A stretch of DNA of 64,000 nucleotides from positions 124,001 to 188,000 of the forward strand of contig CALYLW010000736.1 in NCBI GenBank assembly GCA_944989445.1. Direction: 5' to 3'. The position numbers and the translations under genes are program-made. Source of the stretch: Ampullaceana balthica (Eukaryota > Mollusca > Gastropoda > Lymnaeidae). The notes under the pieces were generated by a model, which saw only the letters and a program-made list of their open reading frames with translations, made no database searches and had not been told where the DNA came from. This document shows, one piece after another, positions 24,311 through 34,640 of the stretch; within the stretch, counting starts at the first letter, position 1, and every line of letters begins with the position of its first letter.

Positions 24311-27300
24311 ACCTAAACGAGTATGTGCAATCAAGCATGACGAATGACCCTTGCTGGGGTCGTCCGATCACTGTTGGCAATCGTAGAGGGATGAAAAGAA
24401 AAAAAAAGGGGGGGGGGAGAACTTTTCTTGCGCTAACTTGCGTTATTCATTCACAGAATAACATGTGATTCGTAGTGTAGTGGTTATCACGTCCGCCTTG
24501 CATGCGGAAAGTCCTGAGTTCAAGACCCAGCGGGAACAATTAAAAAAAAATAATTTTTTTTTCTGCCCATTCTTAGCCCCATTTTTTAAGAACAACCGCT
24601 GTGCACATGTCTTAACGTTTACTCAATTTTTTTTTCATTACTTGCTGCTGTTTGTGTCCATTCTCTCACCCCTCCTCCCTCCTCGTTTTTTGCACTATCC
24701 CTGATGAGCAAGTCTGCGGCGTATGCTATGCCACCGGGCGTATCTTGTATAGTCATATTGGAGAATAGTCTTTTAATGTATTCAAATGTGGCAATTAAAA
24801 AAAAAGTTTTTTGTTGTTTTAAAACAAGTAATAATTCTTCTTTCAATGCTCGAGTTACTAAAATACACTACATTCTTGGTATAGTAAAATTTTGCATATG
24901 TTTACATTTTAAGTTTTTAGACTGTCTCTTCATATTCAAGTTTTAAGTTTGCAAATAAATTCATTCTCACTCATTCATGTTAGCAATGATACTTGAACGG
25001 GGAGTGTTCAAGTCATTAAACCAATTACCACAATGATGCTATACATCTGTACGATAATATTTCTAACATCATCTCTTACTTTATTGCACATTTTTAAATT
25101 ATCACAAAGTTTATCTTACCTGTATGATAATCCATCCACCACCGTCAGTTTTTTTATCACAGAGAATTTTTGTATTGCTGTTAATTGTCACCACTTCTCT
25201 GGCATGCAATGAACTGTTCATTCCTCTTTCACATTTTAGGTCACCAGAGGCAATCTAATAATATATGTTACCATGATGACCGAAAGAAAGAGGAAGAAGA
25301 ATAGGTATTTCAAAAAAAAAGGAAAAAAAAAGATTACGGTTACGTACAATTACAAACTTTACAAAATGTCAGTTTGCTGTATTTTTATTACGTAATTACT
25401 ATTGACCAAATAACTTCTTTTCGTTAGTTTTTCGCTCTACTTAATTAATTTTTCATCGTGTATTAGTTATCATATAATATACATTTAATTTGAATACTTC
25501 TGATTATTTACGTGTAATGCTGACGGCATTTACCGAAACGTTTACATATTTATTTATCTAATAATAAGTCTTTACCTGTAGTGCTTTAAACACTCAATGT
25601 TTTTGTACTTCTTTTATTTTACATATGAATCTTCCCTCATTCCAACCTTAAAAACATTTATCAGTAATACATTTTCATGTTGAGAATTAATTATCATCAT
25701 TCTCGTGCTATCTTTTAAATGTTAAATATTCAAATAAATCACTTACTTCTTTCGCCTCTAGTTTTAAGGGCGTAATTGTACTGCTTAAATTTGCAAGAAT
25801 TTCTCTTAATGTCTCTTGACTCGTATGTAAATCATTAAGTTCTTTATAAATCGTATCCACTGTGAGCTTTATGTTGACCTGGTCATCGTTGCTTTGAGTC
25901 AGTTCCTTCTTTGTACCACAAACTTCTATTTTATTTATCAAGTCATTTAATTTGTTGTTTATCTGTGTCAACGAATTGTTATCTTCTTGTAACTTCTTCT
26001 CTATTTGTTGCATAACAATAACGTTTCTGTTTTCCTGGTGCTCATAAATGTTCGTAATATTCATTAACAATTCAGTCATTGAAAAAGTATACATGTAGGC
26101 AATCCTGGATTCTAACTCAGAGAGAACTTGTTTGATATCTGGTTCATGTTTTGTTTTTGGAGACATCAAACTATTCTTTGTAAGTTCTATATCTTTTTCT
26201 GATGCATATGAATCTGAATTTCCCGTTTGGAAACTAAAAGCCATTTTATTCTTGAGAAAATCATTTGGTGATATTAGATTCTTTAGAATCAAACCACTTT
26301 GATCAGAAATAGTTTGTTCATAAGACATTTGAGATTTCATATATAAATCAGGCCCCCCTTTTTCACGAGAGCTGGACACAGTTGACTTTTCTGAGAAATC
26401 AGTTTGACCACTTGCAAGAAAGAAATTAATCCTACATATAAAATGATCTTCCATACAGTCAGCTGTTTCAGTAAAATACAAGCGAATTTCTCCGTGATGA
26501 TCTGACATAGATCCAGTGACGTTTACCGTCTTTCTTGTGTGAGATTGGATTTCAGGGTCTTTAGATAATATCGTAGCCATCAGAGTTCTGTTATTTAGAT
26601 AATAAATGTCCATCTTGATGAGGGACGAGACCTTATCTTCTGTGATGGTGTCCACCTGACAGCGAAGAATTCCACAATAGGATTGACTTTTAAGGGAAAA
26701 GTTTTTTCTCTCCATGCTCAAGTCAAAGCCTAAAATGATAAATTGAATTCTTATTACATGTTGTAGGATGTTCTTACTTACGTTTGGCATTCTACACGCT
26801 TGTGTGTTTATAAGAGCTTAAGTGTATCTCGTTATCTGTTTTCGAGTGTATTTAATTTCTTTAAGCATATGTATTTTTTCACAAAATGTTTTCAAGTTTT
26901 TGCTTACACATTTGTAAAAATGTGTGTATGTGTGATTTTGTATAAGTTTGACTGTTTCCCTCTGGGTGCGTGTGATCATGTCTATGCACGATTGTGCATT
27001 TTGGTGCGTATGAGCACGTTCCAATTTGTGAGTGTCTCTTTAAGTGTGTATATTTATATGCTGTTGTTTACATGCATCTTTTCGTATACATATGTCTTCT
27101 TGAGTTTAAATATATTTAAATAATAGGAAATAATAATTTTTTTACCACGTTTTTATTAACTCGCTTTCGTTGGGAATTGTTTGTTTGTCCAAGATTTTTT
27201 CAAATCTGCCAACGTAAAATTGAACCACTTATGATGGTCCTAGAGATCTGAAAATTTTACCACAGATAGATCTTGGATGACAATGCATTGTATCAAAATT

Positions 27301-30300
27301 TCAGATCGATCAAATTTACCGTTATTAAATTATTGAACTTTTAAGTTTATCTATAGTCTATATAAAAGCATCTGTACCGTCGGCTTTTGTTGACATCTGT
27401 GAGTTTGCCCCGTGACCACATCACAATGTTTTTAAAACGTTGGGCGGGCGCTTGTGAGGTGTTTGGTAAAATAAATAGAGGTAAAAAAATATTTTTAAAA
27501 ACCAGGTTGTTATAAGTGGACTAAAAAGAATAAAATAAATAGAAGTAAAAAAAAAGATTTTTAAAAACCACGTTTTTAGAAGCGGACTAAAAAGAAGAAA
27601 ATAATTTAAAACTTATTAGTTCAAGTACTTCGATTTAATATGACTAAAAACGTTGGGTAGGTGTTTGATATAAAAATTAGAGATTTCTAATTTAGAAGGC
27701 AAAGGAGAGATCTATAAGTGAGAGAATGAGTGAACCGCATATGTTAAACCTCATAAGCGCCCGCCCCACGTTTTTAGTCATATTAAATCGAAGTACTTGA
27801 ACTAATAAGTTTTAAATTATTTTCTTCTTTTTAGTCCGCTTCTAAAAACGTGTTTTTTTTAAATCTTTTTTTTTACTTTTATTTATTTTCAAAATTTAGA
27901 CAAATATGTAATTGTATAACAGTCCGCATACTTAGTTTGTCATAAGTATAAGAATTAAAATATGCTGTTGTAAACAAAATAGAATTTGAAATAATAATAA
28001 TTTTTTAAAAGAAATTGTTACCGCTATTAAACTAAATATCAAACAAAGTATCTGAATCATTTACTACTTTCTTGACCTGACTGTGATAGTTGTATTCCGT
28101 TTTATTTAGTGAAACATCGATAAATTTAAACAAAATGAAAAATCAGTGTTTATGTCTTTATTCAGCAATATTTCCCTTATGAAGTTCAAATAAAAGACGT
28201 TTAACATTTACTTTCTTAAAACTTAAAAAAAACACCTTGCTTTAATTACACACACTAACACACACAGACACACACACATAGATATATATATATATTTATT
28301 GGTGATTTTGTATTAAAGTATTATATTTTTACCACGTTTTTATTACCACATTTTTTATTAACTTGCTGTGTCTGAATGTCTGTCCGCAATTTTACGTGGG
28401 GTGGGCGCATATGAGGTTTTACATATGCAGTTCACTCATTCACTTACTTATCGATCTCTCTTTTGCCTTCTAAATTATAAATCTTTAATTTTTATACCAA
28501 ACACTCGCCCAAAGTTTTTAGTCATATTAAATGACAGTACTTGAACTTAATAATAATAATAATAATAAATTGATAATTTATATAGCGCTGTATCCCAGCT
28601 AGTAACCGGGCTCACAGCGCTTTACATGGAGATCATAACACATATAATATTTAAAAAACCATTCAAATAATTATAACAACATAAAGGACAGTACGTTACA
28701 CATAAACTATGTAAATCATTGTTGTTTCATTAATTTTGTAAATACATTTTGAAAAGATGTGTCTTTAGTGCAGTCTTAAAGGACTTGTTAGTTGGAATAC
28801 TACGGATGTGTAATGGTAGTGAATTCCATTGTTTGGCGGCACAAAAAGAGAATGACCTTTCGCCAAATGTGTTAGTTCGTGTTTTATGAACACAGAGAAT
28901 ACATGTAAACTTATACGTTTTAAATTATTTGCTCCTTTTTAGTCCACTTATAAAAACGTGTTTTTTAAAAAAATCATTTTTTACCTCAATTTATTAATAA
29001 CAGATTTTTAAATGTAAGTAACTTACAGAATAATTAGTTGAATTACATAAATATATGTTTTAGTCACTGGTCATGAAACCTAGTTATTATAAATTTGATT
29101 CAAATAATTAATAAAGGATGAAATCTTATTCTGTCTAGTTTTTTAAGCCACTGGCTGATATCATTAAGCATTCTAGGATTGAGTAAACTTTACTTATAAT
29201 GCATGGATAAATGAATTGACAGCTTCTATTAATAGGGAAGTTTGTTGTAATTTTTTTTTACATCTCATTAGAAAAGATAAAAAGCAACAAAATATATCAA
29301 TTCAAACTTTTAGCTATTCCATTTTTTCATAATGGTATTGGGTTAATATTTTCACCCACAAAATAAAAATTAGAACCAAAAATCTTTTTTTATTTACAAA
29401 AGCTGACATTTTCTCCGGTCAAGACTTAAGGTAGACTAGATACGAACCGCGGCGTAGCATACACCGCAGACTTTCTCATGGATAGTGCAAAGAAAGGAGG
29501 GAAAACACTTGCATCAAGTACAGCACGAAGAAATGAGAACAACTGGAGTGAACCTTGGAGGGGCGGACAACCGACACAAATTTGGTCTTAAGACATGCAC
29601 ACTGCGGTTAGCTACCTGCCACTCACCCACCCTGCACCACCCTCGCTTGCCAACCATAAACTGTGATTAGTCGACCCTAGCGAAGGTCATTCTTTATGCT
29701 TACTTGCACTCCTCTTATGCTTGTTCTGGGGAATTAGATACATAGATATACGCATAAAAAAATTGAAATTTTGTTTTTCAATTCAATGGCAAAATCACTA
29801 AATGCAAGAGAAATGTCTAATTACTCTGAAGATGATTAAAAGAAAACAAAAGTTTGTCAGACTTATATTTTTGTCCTCTGTGGGCATCAGTTAAGCATTT
29901 AAAAGTATACAACTATTTGTTGCTTTTTAAAATTAATTTTTGTTGCTATTTTCATTTAAATCCTTTTACATGATAATATTGTTTTTCTCTTTCAGTTGAT
30001 TAAAAAATAATAATCAGAATGAAAGCATCTTAAATATTTTCGTTTAATCTATTGTTATAAACGATTTGCTCCATTGCAACTTTTAAGTTCTTTAACGTAC
30101 AGGGAAAAATGGGTTAAATTGTTTACTCTGAAGACAGAACAATGATTTCCTTAAATAATTTCAATTGTAGTTAAATTTGTTATGATTGAAACTTTCAAAA
30201 TCTGATCCGTGAGAAATATTTAAAAGTCAAAAATTTAAAAAAAAATATTTAAAAATACAGTTTTAAATCTTAATTTGAATAATGTTTGATTTTATTGGAA

Positions 30301-33300
30301 AAAAGTATCAGCTAGAAAACCAAAATTGTGTTATGACTTGAATACAAATACTGTCATGTATTGTGAATTAGATTTATTACATCGTAAATTAGTTTTTGAA
30401 TTATAGGAATTATGTGCAGACGGGCGTCAGGTTGATGTAGTTTGTTAACTTTAAATTATTATTTTTGTTTTAGTTTTAAGCTTTTGCTTTTGATAGACAA
30501 AGAAAGCTGTACATTTTAATTTATGTTAAGAAAGAAAATATGTGATTTTTTTAGAAAGTAAAGGCAAGACAAGGTCATTATTGTCTGATAAAAATTGAAT
30601 TTTCTAAACCTAAAATTACAAGGTTAGGAAAACTTAGTTTCTTATCTATAAAAAGCTCTAGAAGCTTTCAGATACTAATTTTTCATGCTTTTGGAGCAAG
30701 TACAGGCCAAAAACTCGACGTATTTTTAGCATTGCCAGGTATTAACAACTGAAGCATCAGCTTGTTTCCAAACGTCATTTGCATACTGGATCATTAAAGA
30801 CCTCAAACTTTAATTTCAGGGGCGGTTTTCTCACTTCAAAGGCAGAAGAATTGAAACTGCACATCTGATGCAGATGTGACCAGTTGTTCCGATGAGCTGC
30901 AGCTACGTTTCATTGAGTTGCTAGCAAATGACCTCATTTGGTACATGTTCAAAGAAGGACCGGTGTGTTATTAAAACAGTTTTTCCCCCACAATGAAGAT
31001 TTTCCTTACATCAACATATTTATATCAATGTTCTCTAATCTTTGAAATATCATATCTGTGTGTAAAAACATTTTCAAAATTGTCATCTATATATATAATT
31101 CTCTTAATGGGACCATGCGACACACCACGACGCAAGCAAGTATGTACGAACAAGCATGACGAATTACCCTCGCTGGGGTCAACTACACACAGTTAACGGT
31201 TGGCAAGCGAAGGTAGTGGAGGGGTGACCAACAATGGTCCTTGCGTTCCACTTGCATTGTTCCTTCACAGAAAACGTGAGATTCGTAGTGTACTGGTTAT
31301 CACGTCCGCCTCATGCAGGAAGGTCTTGGGTTCAAGCCCCAGCGAATAAATTTTTGTTGTTTTTTATTTTTTAAAATGTATGTTTGTGCCCGTTCTTTTA
31401 CCCCTTTATTGCATAGCATACGCCGCAGACTTGCTCATCATAGACATTGCAAAGAACGGTTTGGGGGAGGGGGGTGAGAGTACAGACACAAAAAGCACCA
31501 CTAAGTAAATACAAAATAGCGAGTTAACGTGAAAACATGCACATTGAGGTTTCTGTTTCCCGCCTCCCATTTATTACTACCATCCCTTAAACATAAACTG
31601 TGATTGGTCGACCCTAGCGAAGGTTAGTAATATTTAGGATTGTTAATTGCATGTTGTTGTTGTTTTTGTTTATTTTTGGAAAACCGATTAATCGATTATG
31701 TAACTCCGATTTTAAACCGATTATCTTTTTGTAGCTGACTTCATAGAAGTTAGGGGTGTTCCGAACTTCGCCTGCAAATTTCTCGAAACCAACTATGAGT
31801 TGGCAAGTTCCCCCCCCCCAACCGACGTTCACTCGTGTTGTTTTGATTTCTTCGTGCAGTAGTTTGTGTCCGTTCTTTCTCTACTTTCTTTGCACTCTCC
31901 GTGAGCAAATCCGCGACGTATGCTACGCCGCGGGTCGTCTCGTAGTTTAATAATGATTTTAAAGCATACTTGTCCCATGAAAATCTAAAGTCACATTTTT
32001 AGAGACATCAAAACAAAATCCATATTTTTTGGAAACAATGTCAATATATCCATTAATAGAAAATAAATGTTTAGAAAATTAAATAATTACTCCAAAAAAA
32101 AATGAAATACAAATTTTAAAGCAACATCCATGTCTCCAAACTTTTTTTAGAACTCGTGTGTGTAGAGTAGTGTATTCGGCCCCTAAAATTTTGTTTGACT
32201 GTTACAGCGGCCCTTGGGCTGAAAAGTTAGGAGACCCTTGCATTACAATAAAGTATTCCTTTTTGTGAATGGTATCGCATTTGTGGCAGAAATATCCTAA
32301 GGGCAATCGTTTTAATTTAAATTATTTGACATTTTTAAATAATTAAGACATGATAATTTTGCAGGAAAATACTGATATGCTTCCTTCAGTCAGAAAAACG
32401 TAGAATCATCTGCTCTATGGGCTATAAGTACTTTTCTTCATTTTCTTAAATTAAATAAATAACCTATTTAAATATCTTCTGTTTAGAAGGAGCGTCTGTA
32501 AACAGATAAGATAATATCTTATTTATATATTATTTATTATCGGTTAAGTTTAAGAGAATTTAACACATCCTTTCTTTGATTTTCTGAATGACAGTGATTT
32601 TTTTTTCATATAGATACTTATGATTTCAGGTAACATGCATGCTCCAGATTAGGCTTGGTGCTAAGTTATGTCATATTAAAATCAATGAGTTTAAATCGTC
32701 AAAAAAAATAATTTTTGGTTAATTATTGACTCTAAAACACAATGTTCGGCTTCAAAGTGAGTGTTTCTTTTTATTATAAATACTTATTCATTCTGTATTA
32801 AAATTAAATTTTAGTCAAATTATAAAATAGTTTATATTTTACACAATTCCTAGACATTCTTCACCAGTCGAAGAGCGAGACGGAAAAGTAAAACATTCGG
32901 TGCCATTCGAGCTTGAATATTTGTTCGGCGGTTGCTGCAAAGCTAATAACATTTGTCTCGCAAGGCCTTTCCTAAACATGGAAATATGGCAAGACAAAAA
33001 TTTAAAAAAAAAGATAAAAACTGGGGATAAGTCTAAAACAAAGACAGGAGGAATAACTAAATTTAGATCTAAGATCGAAAGCCAACATACGAAACAAAAC
33101 CGCTTGGCACGCAGTGGTTACCGAAGATAATTTCACAATTACTGTTTATAGTTTATGCTTAAATTTTTCCATACAAATTTGTCGCTATGATGTTTAAGTT
33201 GTCTGTTGGCATGCTACTACAGCAGATAGGGATTAGGAAATAGAAAGTCGTGATGCTAATATCCTGCACAGCCCGTGTTTCAAGATTGAGATTGCTGTCA

Positions 33301-33832
33301 AATCTGACAACGTTTCTTTTTAATTACTTCTCTGTGTAATCTATCCTTAAGTATAGGGTAATTGTGCGACACTGGTACTATAAAAATTAAGTTATGCAAA
33401 TGCTGAACAAAGTTTTCTTATTTCAAATTTGAAAAAAATAAATATGAGATCATATAAATAATTTTAATCATTCATGTGACATTTTTACAAACAGATCATA
33501 ATTATAATAATTAGGTCATAAAATTGTCTCATTTAAGAAAACTCTGTTTATACACAGCTGAGTAGTCTTTTAAAAATTGAAGTTGTTTTAATTTCTGTTG
33601 ATATAATCTATGTTTATTTGACCTATAAATCAGTATTTTTATACAGCGTATTGAAAAGGTAAAGATTGCCTTGTTTAATTAAGATTAATTTTTTAAACCG
33701 ACAAAAAAAAATAATTAAAAAAAAATAAAAATAAATAATGATGCAATATTTATCTAGTTTGAGACACTTACCATGGCAATAGTTGTGCATGAAGCTGGAA
33801 AGAAAAAATGAAATAAGGAAAAACATGTTCAT
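22585..33832 (-). CDS. FREP: Fibrinogen-related protein (single-Ig FREP), unit A, apparently intact
   Basis: Five exons: 33772-33832, 25747-26729, 25120-25254, 23345-23464, 22585-22971. All introns are GT-AG, and the total is 1686 nt, or 561 residues plus stop. Residues 1-20 are a signal peptide. About 22-125 form an Ig-like domain with four Cys (39, 44, 112, 119; CGILRC and FICRINF motifs). About 130-348 are a Ser/Asn-rich then heptad-like linker suited to oligomerisation. 349-561 are a complete FBG domain ([59 protein letters not shown]). Family knowledge: gastropod FREPs are haemocyte-secreted lectins that bind parasite and microbial surface glycans. DRDND is the usual FBG calcium site region. 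Upstream, a TATA-like box lies about 105 bp before the start. Intron 1 is about 7 kb and full of mobile DNA. The first ATG is chosen because it opens the signal peptide; Met3 is an alternative. Confidence 0.9.
23345..23464 (-). CDS. FREP: FREP A exon 4, middle of FBG domain
   Basis: Exactly 40 codons, phase 0 at both ends. [13 protein letters not shown], then [27 protein letters not shown] is the most conserved FBG motif. Confidence 0.92.
23545..24240 (-). repeat. Repeat family A, copy 2, split by a nested element
   Basis: In reverse orientation the family-A sequence runs from about 24240 (TCCTATAAAATAAAAGCC) down to about 24004, and resumes from about 23650 to 23545. The interrupting piece is described separately. 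It lies in the intron between FREP A exons 3 and 4. Confidence 0.65.
23651..24003 (+). mobile_element. Helitron-like element nested in family A repeat
   Basis: Comparison with uninterrupted family-A copies gives the empty site: ATACTA|TTCATTATAG. The insert therefore lies exactly between A and T and ends in a perfect hairpin (GGGCGC-GTAT-GCGCCC, about 23976-23991), TAAAATCC and CTAG, with the host T next. That matches Helitron target choice and 3' structure. The 5' end reads TAAACAG rather than TC. The interior resembles the MITE at 2629-2936. No coding capacity. Confidence 0.6.
24250..24306. repeat. TA microsatellite
   Basis: Alternating TA in the intron between FREP A exons 3 and 4. Confidence 0.95.
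24310..24752 (+). mobile_element. Helitron-like family H1 copy carrying a tRNA-like insert
   Basis: H1 landmarks in order: AGCATGACGAATGACCC, CTGGGGTCG, the TTTGTGTCCATTCT stretch, TTTGCACTAT, and the terminal hairpin zone GCGGCGTATGCTATGCC. The final CTAG is degraded (TATAG). A tRNA-like block with an A/T-rich tail (24467-24560) interrupts it. Confidence 0.5.
24467..24538 (+). mobile_element. tRNA-Val-like SINE head
   Basis: CGTAGTGTAGTGGTTATCAC is the D-arm/A-box region of animal tRNA-Val. It is followed by an anticodon stem-loop TCCGC-CTTGCAT-GCGGA and a GAGTTCAAGACCC B box. The anticodon loop would read TGC and the acceptor ends pair poorly. With the following poly-A/T tract this looks like a SINE head, not a working tRNA. 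A more decayed copy lies at 31280-31350. Confidence 0.55.
25120..25254 (-). CDS. FREP: FREP A exon 3, start of FBG domain
   Basis: Exactly 45 codons, phase 0 at both ends. It starts [12 protein letters not shown] and ends [10 protein letters not shown], the canonical opening of fibrinogen-like domains, with the first disulfide pair C356/C380. Confidence 0.92.
25747..26729 (-). CDS. FREP: FREP A exon 2, Ig-like domain and linker
   Basis: A 983-nt exon with acceptor CATTTTAG and donor GAA|GTAAGT (phase 1 in, phase 0 out). It encodes the whole Ig-like domain followed by the linker. The Ig part is about 95-97% identical by eye to the same parts of units B and C. The linker shows N-I-T-N-I-Y and L-N-D-L-I-N-K-I spacing typical of coiled coils. 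Confidence 0.9.
26790..27130. repeat. Degenerate TG/TA-rich tract next to the Ig exon
   Basis: TGTGTG-, TGTATA- and TGTATG-rich sequence just upstream of the Ig exon in transcript orientation. A counterpart lies at 63480-63880 in unit C. Frames across it on both strands are low-complexity artefacts. Confidence 0.6.
27144..27480. repeat. Dispersed repeat family F, copy 1
   Basis: It opens ACCACGTTTTTATTAACTCG and contains TTTGCCAACGTAAAATT-like, GATGGTCCTAGA, ATAGATCTTG.ATGACAATG and TTTCAGATCGAT phrases. A second full copy lies at 48117-48440, and a short piece at 28327-28400. Non-coding; class unknown. Confidence 0.6.
27541..27890. repeat. Long inverted repeat, arms about 120 bp
   Basis: The left arm (27541-27657, from AGAAGTAAAAAAAAAGATTT to ATGACTAAAAACGTTGGG) reappears in reverse complement at 27765-27890, with only a few mismatches. 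The spacer is about 107 bp. The structure could form a long hairpin in the FREP A pre-mRNA (intron 1). A single arm-like segment also occurs at 48490-48605. Confidence 0.85.
28548..28915 (+). mobile_element. Short interspersed element with TATAGCGC box and AAT repeat
   Basis: It begins with an AAT trinucleotide run, then AATTTATATAGCGCTGTATC and CACAGCGCTTTACATGGAGA, an imperfect inverted repeat, then about 280 bp of unique sequence. A reverse-oriented piece lies at 43735-43885 with AAAGCGCTATGAG, CAGCGCTATATAA and a terminal ATT run. It resembles widespread short elements in invertebrates. The class is uncertain. Confidence 0.5.
29436..29746 (-). mobile_element. Helitron-like family H1, complete short copy
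   Basis: On the minus strand it starts TCTATGTATCTAATTCC directly after A and ends GCGGTGTATGCTACGCCGC (hairpin, 29449-29467), GGTTCGTAT, CTAG, directly before T. Both ends and the A/T target agree with Helitron rules. The length is about 311 bp. It shares AGCATAA.GAATGACC, CTAGGGTCGAC and TTGCACTATCC with the other H1 copies. No coding capacity. It lies in FREP A intron 1. Confidence 0.65.
31086..31945 (+). mobile_element. Helitron-like family H1, composite copy
   Basis: The 5' end TCTATATATATAATTCTC follows A. The 3' end carries GCGACGTATGCTACGCCGC, GGGTCGTCTC and GTAG before T. Within it, 31395-31640 reads as another H1 copy in the opposite orientation (GCATAGCATACGCCGCAGAC ... GGTCGACCCTAGCGAAGG), and 31280-31350 is a tRNA-like insert. 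It is a nested, rearranged element of 860 bp in FREP A intron 1. Confidence 0.55.
31280..31350 (+). mobile_element. Decayed tRNA-Val-like SINE head
   Basis: GATTCGTAGTGTACTGGTTA, a deletion in the anticodon arm, then GGGTTCAAGCCCC (B box) and a poly-T/A tract. Same family as 24467-24538. Confidence 0.45.
32840..33010 (-). other. Conserved island in FREP intron 1
   Basis: On the minus strand this block shares CACCGCCGA/GC-type and GAATGTCTAGGAATTGTG segments with 52110-52270 in pseudogene B, in an intron otherwise replaced by insertions. Each copy has a possible acceptor and a short open frame, but the frames end differently (a TGA in unit A). It could be a relic of an extra Ig exon or an intronic control element. 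Splicing exon 1 directly to the Ig exon is already in phase, so it is not needed for the protein. Confidence 0.4.
33772..33832 (-). CDS. FREP: FREP A exon 1, signal peptide
   Basis: ATG followed by [18 protein letters not shown] and one extra base, then GTAAGT. The phase-1 donor joins exactly to the exon at 26729, making Gly21. The pseudogene B exon at 53321-53381 has the same length and phase and a similar peptide (SFIHNNFN). Confidence 0.88.
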
Positions 33833-34640
33833 TTTTAACAGTAGTTTATTTGATCAATTGGTTTATAACAACGAGAAATATAATCCGATTGAAGAAGCAG
33901 CTTTGGTTAAAGAATGGCCAAAACTTTGAAATGCTTCTATTTATTCTGAATCTTGAATTATTTTTTTTTAGATAGGACGTTTAATGAAGAGAACTTTTTC
34001 TTATCAATGAATAGAAGAAACAAACTTGTGTAACATTCATTTTCAAGGTGAAAGGATGCCATAATTATGTGAAGCAATGCCGTAAATATCAAAATATAAT
34101 TTAACAAAGACTAAACGTGTAGATTTAAATAAATATTTTCACAGATACAGTTTTATGTTTATATACATATATTCAGACATTTTAATAGACGCTTATTTCA
34201 TTCATGGCAACAAACGCCTCTTTGATATGGGATCGCGCTAATTGAAAATCCCGTTTTTAAGAACAAGACTCATTTTGTTTGACTTCATCTTTGCTCTATG
34301 AAAGATTAAAGAGTTGATGCTTAAAGCAAATAAATGCACAGGAGACCAATGTAAAAATGAGATAAAAATTAGGAAAATTTTATTAAATGCTGAATTTCTT
34401 CTTATGACCGGGGCATAAGATTTCAGACTTATCTTAAGGCGTGAAAATGTGTCTCTGTATAATATGTGTGAGTATTCAGTGAATGAATTACTTATGCTTA
34501 CTGGGTATAAAGTGTGTGTTGTCTGGCTTGCGTATGAGTGACGGTTTTGTGTCAGAGATGATATTTTTAAACGAAGCTTGATTAAAATAAAGTTAAAGAA
34601 ACGAGGAAATCTCATTCTATGTTTACCTACGTGATACATG
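33833..34640 (-). promoter_or_regulatory. FREP A upstream region, conserved with unit B
   Basis: The sequence upstream of the FREP A start matches that upstream of pseudogene B (53382-54130) in long stretches: TAGAAGAAACAAACTTGTGT, the GACGTAAATATCAAAATATAAT-like stretch, GAAAATGTGTCTCT, and a GTGTGTTGTCT stretch. A long frame on the minus strand here is therefore best read as promoter DNA, not a gene. Retention of this much flank suggests the copies were duplicated with their control region. Confidence 0.55.
33936..33946 (-). promoter_or_regulatory. TATA-like box of FREP A
   Basis: GAATAAATAGAAGCATTTCA on the minus strand, about 105 bases before the ATG. The equivalent position in unit B has a better TATAAATAAAA. 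Confidence 0.5.

Noticed and set aside
24467..24538. Functional tRNA-Val/Ala gene
   Set aside because: A and B boxes match, but the acceptor stem pairs poorly, the anticodon disagrees with the tRNA-Val body, and an A/T tail and a second decayed copy point to a SINE.
26800..27123. 107-codon open frame, and a similar one at 63537-63791
   Set aside because: Both arise from the degenerate TG-rich tract beside the Ig exon; residues are low-complexity V/C/Y/L and there is no conserved start or domain.
34238..34639. 133-codon open frame on the minus strand
   Set aside because: It lies in the FREP A upstream region, which is paralogous to 53640-54130, where the frame is not preserved. Lacks domains.
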